The position numbers and the translations under genes are program-made. Shown here one piece after another: positions 8,266-16,147 of a stretch of 64,000 nucleotides of DNA (the stretch's first letter is position 1; each line of letters starts with the position of its first letter). The stretch comes from Agrobacterium larrymoorei (GTDB taxonomy: Bacteria > Pseudomonadota > Alphaproteobacteria > Rhizobiales > Rhizobiaceae), in NCBI RefSeq assembly GCF_005145045.1, contig NZ_CP039691.1, positions 1,128,001 to 1,192,000 of the forward strand, given 5' to 3'. Below the pieces are notes generated by a model. The model saw only the letters and a list, made by a program, of their open reading frames with translations, did not search any database and had not been told where the DNA came from.

Positions 8266-8489
8266 ACTACTGTCTGGATTAAACTGAGTGGGTAGTTTGG
8301 GGCGGGAACAGCTCCCCGCCCGTCACCCCGGCCTCGAGCCGGGGTCCAGCAGACGCGCGTCTGCGCGTCAAAAGAGTCTTTCAGACCAAGGACTTGGTCT
8401 GGCTGGATCCCGGATCAAGTCCGGGATGACGGAAGTGGGGAGCTGCTTTCGTTCCAAACTACCCACTCAGTTTCCAGACGGTAGTGTGG
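8266..8489. repeat. Nested inverted repeat enclosing a family A element (copy 2)
   Basis: A perfect 20-bp inverted repeat, AAACTGAGTGGGTAGTTTGG at 8281-8300 and its complement at 8454-8473, extends outward with a 3-nt bulge (GTCTGG/CCAGAC). Inside, at 8321-8431, is a family A element with outer arms CCCGG...CCGGGATGACG and hairpins CAGACGCGCGTCTG and CAGACCAAGGACTTGGTCTG. The whole interval can form one long branched hairpin between the convergent MFS and L,D-transpeptidase genes and may terminate both. Confidence 0.8.
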
Positions 8490-8525
8490 CAAGCCCGAAG
8501 ATGACGACGAGAAGGTGGTGAGGCC

Positions 8526-9965
8526 TTACTCCGCAAACTCCACAACAACACCCGGACGAACCATCTTGGCCAGTTCCGTCGCATCCCAGTTGGTCAGGCG
8601 GATGCAGCCGTGGCTGTTGGTCTTGCCGATCTTGGATGGTTCCGGCGTACCGTGGATACCGTAGGTCGGTTTTGACAAGGCAATCCAGACCGTACCAACG
8701 GGACCGTTCGGGCCGGGCGGGATTTGCAGGATCTGGGTGTTTTGGCCCTGCTGGAAGTTGATCTTCGGATTGTAGGTATAGCCCGGGTTCAGCGCAATGC
8801 GCTCCACCGTGTGCGTGCCGCTTGGCGAAGGCGTGTCGGAAGATCCGATGGTTGCCGGGTAGGCGGCGATCAGCGTGCCGCCCTCATCATAGGCGAAGAC
8901 CTGCTTGATGCCCTTATGCGCAACGATGCGGGCAACCTGACCCTTCTTCGTATCGCCGGGGCTGGCTACCTTGATGATGGTGCCGGGAACGGTGAAATCA
9001 ACGCCGGGGTTCAGTTCCTTCAGATAGGTTTCGTCCATGTGGAAACGCTCAGCCAGCGCTTCGGTGGTGGAGGTGAAGGACATGGCGGGAAGCTGGGCCT
9101 TGGCGGCATAATCGTCCGGAATCGAGGCCACGTAAGGACCGGCAGCATCCGCAGCCGTAATCGTGTAATCCACGATGGCCATGCCGCCGCTGTTGCGCAG
9201 GCGCTCCAGAATGTCATCGGTATTGTTCGGGTCCAGACGCTCGCCGGTCATTTCCTGCCAGGCGGCAATTGCCTTGTTGACGTTGTCGCCCATCTTGCCG
9301 TCGATCACGCCCGGTGAGATGCCTTCGCGATCCAGAAACACCTGAAGTGCCACGATTTCCTGACGCGAGCGGTTGACCGGTGCGGTCACCGGCTGGTTGC
9401 GTTCGATGAGGTGATCCGGCTGCGGCACGGCAGCGGTGGTGCTTTCGCCCGGCATCGGCTGGCTCAAGGGGCCGCCGCTTTCCACATCGCCGCGGCGCGG
9501 CTCGACGGAGCCGGTATAGACATCCCGGTCGCTACCATCGTTGCGGAATTCGCGGTAGTCGCGATACTGGCCGTTGCCCTGATTGCTGTAATCGCGGCGC
9601 GGCTGTTGCTGCTCACGATACTGGCCGGGCGGGGGTGGGTAATAGGTGTCCGGTTCGTTGTAATAGGGATCACGCTGTGCCTGATAGGGATCGCGCTGCT
9701 GCTGGCGCGGCTGCGCTGCGCCGCCCGGCATTTCCGTCGCCACCAGGTTGCCGTATCGGTCGTAATAGACCGTGCGGCCCATGCGATCCCTACTGATGAC
9801 GATATCGCCGCGTTCCGGCATGAAATCCAGCACACGGCCATCCGGCGTTACCAGAACGGATTGATCCTGATAGACATAGCGCTGCTGGGCGCTGGCGCTC
9901 GACGGTGCAAGCACCGGCGACGCTGCGACTGCGAGACAGAACACTGCGTTAAGAAAAAGTTTCAC
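8526..9965 (-). CDS. L,D-transpeptidase (YkuD domain) with peptidoglycan-binding domain
   Basis: 479 aa from a GTG at 9965, chosen because it yields a standard Sec signal peptide (KLFLNAVFCLAVAAS...ASA) preceded by AAGGGATCGCAGGA; a GTG at 10001 adds 12 residues. Order: signal peptide, a Tyr/Pro/Gln-rich low-complexity stretch (about 90-160), a peptidoglycan-binding helical domain, then a C-terminal YkuD domain with HGTPEPSKIG and SHGCIRLTNWD, catalytic Cys454. It would form 3-3 cross-links or attach proteins to murein in the periplasm, a dominant cross-link type in Rhizobiales polar growth (family knowledge). Transcribed alone. Confidence 0.92.
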   Translation of the reverse strand: MKLFLNAVFCLAVAASPVLAPSSASAQQRYVYQDQSVLVTPDGRVLDFMPERGDIVISRDRMGRTVYYDRYGNLVATEMPGGAAQPRQQQRDPYQAQRDPYYNEPDTYYPPPPGQYREQQQPRRDYSNQGNGQYRDYREFRNDGSDRDVYTGSVEPRRGDVESGGPLSQPMPGESTTAAVPQPDHLIERNQPVTAPVNRSRQEIVALQVFLDREGISPGVIDGKMGDNVNKAIAAWQEMTGERLDPNNTDDILERLRNSGGMAIVDYTITAADAAGPYVASIPDDYAAKAQLPAMSFTSTTEALAERFHMDETYLKELNPGVDFTVPGTIIKVASPGDTKKGQVARIVAHKGIKQVFAYDEGGTLIAAYPATIGSSDTPSPSGTHTVERIALNPGYTYNPKINFQQGQNTQILQIPPGPNGPVGTVWIALSKPTYGIHGTPEPSKIGKTNSHGCIRLTNWDATELAKMVRPGVVVEFAE

Positions 9966-10120
9966 GTTCCTGCGATCCCTTGGGTTCTTCCCAATAAACA
10001 CACGTTAATCTTGACCCTATTGTGGAAAAGGTGAATTCACGGTTAATGCAATCTTAATTTCCATGGCGTTCGATAGTTTTTGCGTGATTGCTGCGTCAAA
10101 TGAGCCACAAAGGAGACCCT

Positions 10121-10957
10121 GTGCGGGAACTCAAAGCCGGAAAATCGCCCTCTATCTTCCTTGATGAAACATCCGTTTTCGACATCGGGCCTTGCCTTGT
10201 CGACGGTGTGAACATCGCGCCGGAAAGAGCCATTCCCGATGACGGCGACCCGCGTATCGATCACTCGCTCGAGGGCTTCCTCTTCACCTGCGGGCCGGAT
10301 CATATCCGCCATCCGCAGCCCATTTCCGGCGATTCGACAGGGCGGAAATACCCGCTGCATGGCTCTTTCTCCTCTCACCCTGCGCAAATCACCGAATGGT
10401 CGGTATCGGAGGTCAATGCGCAGGCGGCGGCGCGGGTTCCGGTATCGCTTACCGATGGCGGCACCGCGCTTCTGGAACGCCAGTGGCGAATCGACGGCGA
10501 GACCGGCGAGGTGAGCCTCGAAGACCGGGTGACCAATACCAGCGACCGCGCGCACCCCACTTTCCTCATGTATCACATGAATGTTGCCGCAAAGCTGTTT
10601 GACGATGCCGTGCGGCTGGAAAGCGCTTCCTTCGAAGACGGCGGTTTCGGCTGGCGGTTTGGCGAGGAGCCGGGCAGCGTTTTCTGCGTGTCCGCCGAAG
10701 GGCAGGCGGGCTGGAGCGAGCTTAAACTGGGGCCTATTGCAGCCATCGGCGGGCGCACGCTGAAAGTCGCTTTCCGCAACGATACGCTGCCTTATCTTCA
10801 GATGTGGCGAAACCAGAAAGCGCCTGCAAATGTGCTGGGCATCGAGCCCGTTTCGCACCGCTGGGTGGACCGCGCGGAACTGGAGCAGGCGGGTGAGTTC
10901 AATATGCTCCAGCCGGGCGAAAGCCGCGAATATGCATTGCGGTTTTCCATTCTCTAA
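10121..10957 (+). CDS. Aldose 1-epimerase-like (DUF4432/galactose-mutarotase fold) protein
   Basis: 278 aa. The GTG at 10121 is preferred over ATG 10100 because AAGGAGA lies 4-5 nt upstream of it. The central part (LHGSFSSHPAQI, VSLEDRVTNTSDRAHPTFLMYHMN) and C-terminal WRNQKAPANVLGIEPVSH match the galactose-mutarotase-like beta-sandwich family of the DUF4432 type, with His and Glu residues that could serve catalysis. No signal peptide, so cytoplasmic. It stands alone, divergent from the L,D-transpeptidase with 155 bp between them. The sugar substrate is unknown. Confidence 0.8.
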   Translation: MRELKAGKSPSIFLDETSVFDIGPCLVDGVNIAPERAIPDDGDPRIDHSLEGFLFTCGPDHIRHPQPISGDSTGRKYPLHGSFSSHPAQITEWSVSEVNAQAAARVPVSLTDGGTALLERQWRIDGETGEVSLEDRVTNTSDRAHPTFLMYHMNVAAKLFDDAVRLESASFEDGGFGWRFGEEPGSVFCVSAEGQAGWSELKLGPIAAIGGRTLKVAFRNDTLPYLQMWRNQKAPANVLGIEPVSHRWVDRAELEQAGEFNMLQPGESREYALRFSIL

Positions 10958-11076
10958 ACCGTACCGTAATTGAAAAACCCTGTCATTGACGCACCGGTTT
11001 TAACGTCCTACATCGTATGCGGAATATGTGGATGCAGGGTTTCCAAGCCCTGGCCGTCACCATCGGAGGGCAGAAT

Positions 11077-11415
11077 ATGGATATCAGACGTATCGATGAC
11101 GATTACTCGGTCAGCGGTCAGATCAGCGTAGCCGATCTCGACGAGGTCAAGGCGCTCGGCTTCAAGTCGATTGTCTGCCACAGACCGGATGACGAGGAAG
11201 AGGGCCAGCCCCGCTTCGCCGATATTGCCGAGCGTGCCGAGGAACTTGGCCTGACGATCATGCATGTGCCGGTTGGCCGTTTCGGGGTGGATCCCGATGC
11301 CGTCTCCGGCATGGTGGATGCGCTGGACGATTTGCAGCGCCCCATGCTCGGCTATTGCCGCTCCGGCGCACGCTCAACCGCCATCTACGAAAAGACACAT
11401 CATCTGCGCGGCTGA
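11077..11415 (+). CDS. TIGR01244-type sulfurtransferase/phosphatase-like protein
   Basis: 112 aa. The ATG at 11077 follows CGGAGGG by 6 nt; the frame is open further upstream but without a better site. The fold is that of the dual-specificity-phosphatase-like domain found alone or fused in the Blh/BigR-associated family: YSVSGQI, GFKSIVCHRPDDEE and the active-site loop GYCRSGARST. The loop is C-x4-R, closer to rhodanese than to the C-x5-R of phosphatases. Some relatives act in sulfide or persulfide metabolism, but the typical BigR or beta-lactamase-like partner genes are absent here, so the role is open. Confidence 0.8.
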   Translation: MDIRRIDDDYSVSGQISVADLDEVKALGFKSIVCHRPDDEEEGQPRFADIAERAEELGLTIMHVPVGRFGVDPDAVSGMVDALDDLQRPMLGYCRSGARSTAIYEKTHHLRG

Positions 11416-11457
11416 TCCGCGCCAGTTTCATCTAAGCCTACCAACAGGAGTTTACCC

Positions 11458-11799
11458 ATGAGCATCAAGCGCATCGAACCCGGCAAGCGTATGAGCGGCG
11501 CCGTCGTTCACGGCAACACCGTTTACCTCGCAGGCCAGGTTGGCGAAGGTGCATCCGTGACCGAGCAGTCCAAGTCTGCGCTGGCTGAAGTCGACCGCCT
11601 GCTGGCTCTGGCCGGCTCCGACAAGTCGAAGATCCTCCAGACCATCATCTACCTATCCGACATGTCCACCTTCGGCGAAATGAACGCCGTCTGGGAAGCC
11701 TGGATCGACCCGGCAAACCCACCAGCCCGCGCCACCAGCGGCGCACCGCTGGCGACACCGGATTACAAGGTCGAGTTCATCGTAACCGCTGCGATTTGA
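11458..11799 (+). CDS. RidA family protein (YjgF/YER057c/UK114)
   Basis: 113 aa, one RidA domain. The GNTVYLAGQVG strand, the QTIIYLSDMSTFGEMNAVW helix region and the C-terminal PARATSGAPLATPDYKVEF are family hallmarks, including the conserved arginine near residue 93 that binds the carboxylate of imine/enamine substrates in active members. It should deaminate reactive 2-aminoacrylate-type intermediates in the cytoplasm. A good CAGGAG site precedes the ATG, and a rho-independent terminator follows 25 bp after the stop. Confidence 0.9.
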   Translation: MSIKRIEPGKRMSGAVVHGNTVYLAGQVGEGASVTEQSKSALAEVDRLLALAGSDKSKILQTIIYLSDMSTFGEMNAVWEAWIDPANPPARATSGAPLATPDYKVEFIVTAAI

Positions 11800-11823
11800 G
11801 TGGGGTGATAGTTTGAGATTGGA

Positions 11824-11850
11824 AGCCGGTCCCTTGGGGCCGGTTTTTTT
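11824..11850 (+). terminator. Rho-independent terminator after the RidA gene
   Basis: GCCGGTCCC-TT-GGGGCCGG hairpin (one G-T wobble) followed by seven T residues. Confidence 0.8.
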
Positions 11851-11882
11851 GTTGATCTGTGAACAAAATCGACCCCTCACTT

Positions 11883-11925
11883 GCAATTTCTAACACTTAG
11901 CCTTTGGCTAAGATGTTGAAATTGC
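11883..11925. repeat. Hairpin repeat related to family C
   Basis: GCAATTTC...GAAATTGC outer arms, then AACA/TGTT and an inner CTTAGCC-TTT-GGCTAAG hairpin. The inner core resembles that of the element near 29390. It lies downstream of the RidA terminator. Confidence 0.6.
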
Positions 11926-11995
11926 TTTCTTTCCCACCCCTTCGACAAGCTCAGGACGGAGAGATAAGGCGTATGCCGCGCCGCTTGCGCCCGTT

Positions 11996-12069
11996 CCTCT
12001 CCCCTTGTGGGAGAGGATAGAAAACCTCGATCTTCGCGAAGCGAAGTCATAGGTTTTCTTGGTGAGGGG
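11996..12069 (+). repeat. Palindromic repeat family C, copy 1
   Basis: CCTCTCCCCTTGTGGGAGAGG hairpin followed by a long stem GAAAACCT...AGGTTTTC around CTTCGCGAAGCGAAG, ending GGTGAGGGG. The same unit occurs inverted at 29219 and as a diverged copy at 29360. Confidence 0.7.
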
Positions 12070-12116
12070 TTCATGCCTCGGCAGTTTTCCACTTACTTCT
12101 CAACTCCTTAGCCCCA

Positions 12117-12881
12117 TCACTTCGACAGTTGAGTCATCACCTTCTCAAGTTGATTCAAACTCGTCACCCTCTCCGCAAACCACAGCCGCGCAAGATCACC
12201 CGCCGATGCCAGATTGATGCCATCAGGATCAATAGACGTCACCTTCCATGCGCCCGCCTTTCTGTCCGCCATCACCGCAATTCGAGAAGCCTCACCCTTA
12301 ATCGCATTGATCCGCCCAATCTCGTCGTCCACAGCAGCCATCAACGCATTCGCATCAGCAAAATCGGTACGAAGATCGGCTGGCGTAATATTGCTGGCAT
12401 TACGCGCTGGCCCGCCATTGATCTGCACGCCTTCGATGTTCAGCCGGTAAAGCAACGTGTCTGGTAGCGCCAGATAGAGCTTGGCCTTCGGATACCGCGC
12501 AATGTAACGCGCCTTGGCGACGTTCACTTCGCTTTCGCCAATCAACTCCGCCTTGCCCACCAGCGTCAAGCGAGGCAACGTCAGCGCGTCCCCCTTGTTG
12601 AACGGCGCCAGCACCAGCGAAATGCGCGGATCTGCTTCTATGTTGCGGGCGTGGAGAGCGAGCCGCGCGGCAAAGAAGAACGGCGTTCCATCCGGCTCGA
12701 CCGCGATGTTGGTTGCGGTGTTGTAGGGGTAGCCGCTTGTGGGGTCGAGCGTGGCGAGGCCCGCGGTGCGGGATGTAAGCAGAACGTCGCGTGCGATGCG
12801 AACGGCTTCGAAGGGAGCGCCTGCGGAGGGTTCGATTTCTGCGGTGCGTGGGGTGATGGGTGGGGTAGTCGCTGTCACCAT
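12117..12881 (-). CDS. Pyridoxamine 5'-phosphate oxidase-like FMN-binding protein (HugZ type)
   Basis: 254 aa from ATG 12881. The N-terminal split-barrel domain (TSRTAGLATLDPTSGYPYNTATNIAVEPDG..FFFAARLALHARNIEADPRISLV, in pieces) is typical of FMN-binding PNPOx-like proteins; the C-terminal half (about 165-254) is a DUF2470/HugZ-type helical domain. Relatives bind haem or FMN and may degrade haem, but the haem-binding residues cannot be judged here. The Shine-Dalgarno GAGGGAGAG is formed by the edge of the adjacent palindromic repeat at 12888. It is downstream of the TPP-enzyme gene on the same strand, separated by that repeat. Confidence 0.85.
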   Translation of the reverse strand: MVTATTPPITPRTAEIEPSAGAPFEAVRIARDVLLTSRTAGLATLDPTSGYPYNTATNIAVEPDGTPFFFAARLALHARNIEADPRISLVLAPFNKGDALTLPRLTLVGKAELIGESEVNVAKARYIARYPKAKLYLALPDTLLYRLNIEGVQINGGPARNASNITPADLRTDFADANALMAAVDDEIGRINAIKGEASRIAVMADRKAGAWKVTSIDPDGINLASAGDLARLWFAERVTSLNQLEKVMTQLSK

Positions 12882-12887
12882 AATTCT

Positions 12888-13010
12888 CTCCCTCATTCCT
12901 GTGCTTGTCACAGGAATCCAGTCATCGTGCGTCTGCACGATGAGAAGACTCCTCTCAGCCCAAAGACTTGGGCTGACTAGATTCCTGTGACAAGCACAGG
13001 AATGAGGGAG
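12888..13010 (-). repeat. Palindromic mosaic element, family A, copy 3
   Basis: Perfect 30-bp inverted repeat arms, 12888-12917 and 12981-13010 (starting CTCCCTCATTCCTGTG), around two hairpins: CATCGTGCGTCTGCACGATG and a CAGCCCAAAGACTTGGGCTG. It sits between two genes of the same strand and supplies the ribosome binding site of the downstream one. Confidence 0.88.
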
Positions 13011-13035
13011 GAGCAAGAGCGAACCTTCGCGGAAA

Positions 13036-14700
13036 TTAGCTCCGCTCCCTGATCTGCGTCAACGTCCGCGCGGGCGTGATCGCCTCCGCATCCAGCTTCA
13101 CCTCGATGATTGCAGGCTTGCCGCTGGCGCGTGCGCGCTCATAGGCGGGGCCGAAATCTTCGGTCTTCTCCACCAGTTCCCCATGCCCGCCGAACGCCTT
13201 GGCGTAGGCAACGAAATCCGGGTTGACGAGGTCGGTGGCGCTGACGCGGCCGGGGTACTCGCGTTCCTGATGCATGCGGATGGTGCCGTAGGTGCCGTTG
13301 TTCACCAGCACCGTGATGATCGGCAGGCCGTAGCGGACAGCGGTGATGAATTCCTGACCGTGCATCATGAAGCAGCCATCACCGGCAAAGCAGACGACTT
13401 CGCGTTCTGGAAACAGATGTTTCGCGGCAACTGCCGCCGGCAGGCCGTAGCCCATGGAGCCGGATGTGGGGGCCGATTGGGTGTTGAAACGCTGGAAACG
13501 GTGGAAGCGGTGCAGCCATGTGGCATAGTTGCCCGCGCCGTTGGTGAAAACGGCATCCGCAGGCACATTGGCCTCGATCCATTCCATGATCGGCCCCATA
13601 TGCACATTGCCGGGGCCTGTCTTCGGCGGGGTGGACCACTTCAGATAGGCCTCATGCATGGAGGCGGTGCGATCTGCCCAGACAGGCTCGGAAGGAACGT
13701 CAAGCGTCTCAAGAGCATCCACGAAATCGCCGGTCGACGCGCAGATGGCGAGATCGGGGCGATAGATGCGGCCAAGCTCTTCTGCTTCGGGGAAGATGTG
13801 CACCAGCGTCTGAGAAGGGTAGGGGATATCCAGCATCGTATAGCCGGAGGATGGCATTTCCGACATGCGGCTGCCCAGCAGCACGATGAGGTCGGACTCC
13901 TTGATTTCCTTGGACAGCGCCGGATTGATACCGATACCGACATCGCCAGCGTAGGATGGGCTCAGGTGATCGAACAGCATCTGGCGACGGAAGGAGCAGC
14001 CGACCGGCAGCTTGAAGCTTTCGGCAAAGTTCTTGAACTTTGCGACGGCCTCTTCCGTCCAGCGCGTGCCGCCAACGATGAACATCGGGCGCTTGGCATT
14101 GGAAAGCAGTTCGGCGAACTTCGCCATCTGCTTGGGGCCGGGATGGTTTTCCACCGGCGTATAGGCCTTGGCTGCCGGGGCCTCGACTTCTTCCACCAGC
14201 ATATCTTCCGGCAGTGTCAGCACGACTGGGCCAGGGCGACCGGAGGTGGCCACCGCAAAAGCACGGGTCACGAATTCGGGAATGCGGCGCGCATCGTCGA
14301 TCTCGCCCACCCATTTGGCAAATTCGGTGAAGGCGCGGCGATATTCCACTTCCTGAAACGCTTCGCGTTCCCGCGCTTCGCGCTGCACCTGGCCGATGAA
14401 GAGGATCATCGGAATCGAATCCTGTCGCGCCACATGCAGGCCAGCGGCGGCATTGGTTGCGCCCGGACCGCGCGTTACCATGCAGATGCCCGGCTCACCC
14501 GTCAGGCGACCCCAGGTGTCGGCCATCATCGCCGCGCCACCTTCCTGACGGCAGACCACGGTTTCGATGCCGCTTTCGTAAAGCGCATCCAGCACCGCCA
14601 GATAGCTTTCACCCGGCACGCAGGAAACGCGCGAAACGCCGTTCGCCTTCAGCGCCTCGACAATCAATTGCCCGCCGGTTCTTTTTCCCAAGGTGGTCAT
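13036..14700 (-). CDS. Thiamine-pyrophosphate-dependent enzyme, acetolactate synthase-like
   Basis: 554 aa with three standard domains: N-terminal PYR domain with catalytic Glu53 (CRQEGGAAMMADTWGRLTG), central domain, and C-terminal PP domain with GDGCFMMHGQEF and NNGTYG for Mg-TPP binding. It should catalyse a carboligation or non-oxidative decarboxylation of a 2-oxo acid or acyl-CoA. The sequence is not clearly acetolactate synthase, glyoxylate carboligase or oxalyl-CoA decarboxylase. Its start overlaps the stop of the CoA-transferase gene (ATGA), so both act in one pathway; oxalate-like acyl-CoA chemistry is one option, not shown. Confidence 0.88.
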   Translation of the reverse strand: MTTLGKRTGGQLIVEALKANGVSRVSCVPGESYLAVLDALYESGIETVVCRQEGGAAMMADTWGRLTGEPGICMVTRGPGATNAAAGLHVARQDSIPMILFIGQVQREAREREAFQEVEYRRAFTEFAKWVGEIDDARRIPEFVTRAFAVATSGRPGPVVLTLPEDMLVEEVEAPAAKAYTPVENHPGPKQMAKFAELLSNAKRPMFIVGGTRWTEEAVAKFKNFAESFKLPVGCSFRRQMLFDHLSPSYAGDVGIGINPALSKEIKESDLIVLLGSRMSEMPSSGYTMLDIPYPSQTLVHIFPEAEELGRIYRPDLAICASTGDFVDALETLDVPSEPVWADRTASMHEAYLKWSTPPKTGPGNVHMGPIMEWIEANVPADAVFTNGAGNYATWLHRFHRFQRFNTQSAPTSGSMGYGLPAAVAAKHLFPEREVVCFAGDGCFMMHGQEFITAVRYGLPIITVLVNNGTYGTIRMHQEREYPGRVSATDLVNPDFVAYAKAFGGHGELVEKTEDFGPAYERARASGKPAIIEVKLDAEAITPARTLTQIRERS

Positions 14701-15902
14701 GGCGCAATGTTCCTCTCAATATCTTCCAGTTCGGCCAGAACTTCGGCCTGATGTTCTCCAAGACGCGGGCTTGGACGTTCATAGCGCAACGGCGTTTCCG
14801 ATAGCACAATGGGCGTGCGAACGCCCGGAATGACCGTGCCGTCCGCCGCTTCAAGATCGACGCGGAGGCCGCGTGCCTGTACCTGCGGATCGGCGAACAT
14901 CTCTTCGATGGAGTTGATCGGCCCAGCAGGCACGGCATTGCCTTCGCAGGCGGTCAGCAGGTCGCGCTTCATCCATTTCAGCGTTTCGGTGGAAATGATC
15001 TGTCTCACCTCAAGCTTGTGCGCCACGCGCGCCTTGTTGGTGGCGAAACGCTCGTCATCGGCAATCGCTTCTATGCCAAGGATTTTGCACAGGCGGCGGA
15101 ACTGCCCGTCATTGCCAATAGCAAGGATCAGAAAACCATCCGCCGTCGGTACCACTTCATAGGGAGAAATATTAGGATGCGCGTTGCCCAGTCGCACCGG
15201 AGCCTTGCCGGAAATCAGATAATTCATGTTCTGGTTCGCCAGAACCGCGGACTGCACGTCCAGCAACGCCATATCGATATGCTGGCCCTGACCCGTTCTC
15301 ATGGCATGTATGAGCGCCGCCTGAATGGCGGTGACGGAATAGATGCCGGTAAAGATATCGGCCACCGCCACGCCCGCCTTCATCGGCTGACCGTCCGGTT
15401 CGCCGGTAATCGACATGAAGCCGGACATGCCCTGCACGATGTAATCGTAACCGGCAAAATCCGCGTAAGGCCCGGTTTGGCCGAAACCGGTGATGGAACA
15501 GTAGATCAGCTTCGGGTTCAGCGCTCGCAGGCTCTGGTAATCCAACCCGTATTTCTCCAGCCCGCCACGCTTGAAATTCTCGATCACCACGTCGGCAGTC
15601 TTGACCAGACGGCGAATGGTCTGGCGACCTTCCTCGGTTTTCAGATCGACCGTGATGGAGCGCTTGCCGCGATTGGTGGAGTGGTAATAGGCAGCGGAAA
15701 GATTATCGCCATCCCTGCTTTCCACGAAGGGAGGCCCCCAGGCGCGCGTATCGTCACCACCCTCCGGGCTCTCCACCTTGATGACATCGGCCCCCATATC
15801 GGCCAGCATCTGCCCCGCCCAAGGCCCGGCCAGAACACGCGCAAGCTCGATGACACGAATGCCCTTGAGAGGCGGCTGCTTTGATGAAGACGGTTCGACC
15901 AT
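14697..15902 (-). CDS. CaiB/BaiF family CoA-transferase
   Basis: 401 aa class III CoA-transferase that moves CoA between carboxylic acids through an aspartyl-CoA anhydride. The N-terminal LKGIRVIELARVLAGPWAGQ, IENFKRGGLEKYGL, and catalytic Asp153 in FAGYDYIVQG are in place. AGGGAATTC precedes the ATG at 15902. First gene of a two-gene unit with the TPP enzyme, with a 4-nt overlap. Co-substrates are unknown; pairing with a TPP enzyme recalls formyl-CoA transferase/oxalyl-CoA decarboxylase, but neither sequence allows that specific call. Confidence 0.92.
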   Translation of the reverse strand: MVEPSSSKQPPLKGIRVIELARVLAGPWAGQMLADMGADVIKVESPEGGDDTRAWGPPFVESRDGDNLSAAYYHSTNRGKRSITVDLKTEEGRQTIRRLVKTADVVIENFKRGGLEKYGLDYQSLRALNPKLIYCSITGFGQTGPYADFAGYDYIVQGMSGFMSITGEPDGQPMKAGVAVADIFTGIYSVTAIQAALIHAMRTGQGQHIDMALLDVQSAVLANQNMNYLISGKAPVRLGNAHPNISPYEVVPTADGFLILAIGNDGQFRRLCKILGIEAIADDERFATNKARVAHKLEVRQIISTETLKWMKRDLLTACEGNAVPAGPINSIEEMFADPQVQARGLRVDLEAADGTVIPGVRTPIVLSETPLRYERPSPRLGEHQAEVLAELEDIERNIAP

Positions 15903-16025
15903 GAATTCCCTATGCTTTCATCTGGCCTTATAAACGGGCCGATGAATGCGCGCATGTGAAATTATCTCATGGGTTTATTCCGTTTGGGAAAAGTCGTGAA
16001 GAATACCGAGGCGTGCCTTCATACT

Positions 16026-16146
16026 CCTCCTTCATTCCTGTGCTTGTCACAGGAATCTAGCCAGCCCGGTCCTGGGCTGAAAGACTCTTCCCATCGCGCA
16101 GACGCACGATGACTGGATTCCTGTGACAAGGGCAGGAATGAGGGAG
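16026..16146 (+). repeat. Palindromic mosaic element, family A, copy 4 (inverted)
   Basis: Arms CTTCATTCCTGTGCTTGTCA and its near-complement at the right end (ending in CAGGAATGAGG) surround the same two hairpins as copy 3 but in reverse order (CAGCCCGGTCCTGGGCTG first), so the unit is in the opposite orientation. It lies directly after the stop of the hydrolase gene. Confidence 0.85.
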
Positions 16147-16147
16147 G

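Noticed and set aside
13183..14751. 522-codon + strand open frame opposite the TPP enzyme
   Set aside because: Antisense of a gene with clear catalytic motifs; composition is Arg/His-rich as expected of a shadow.
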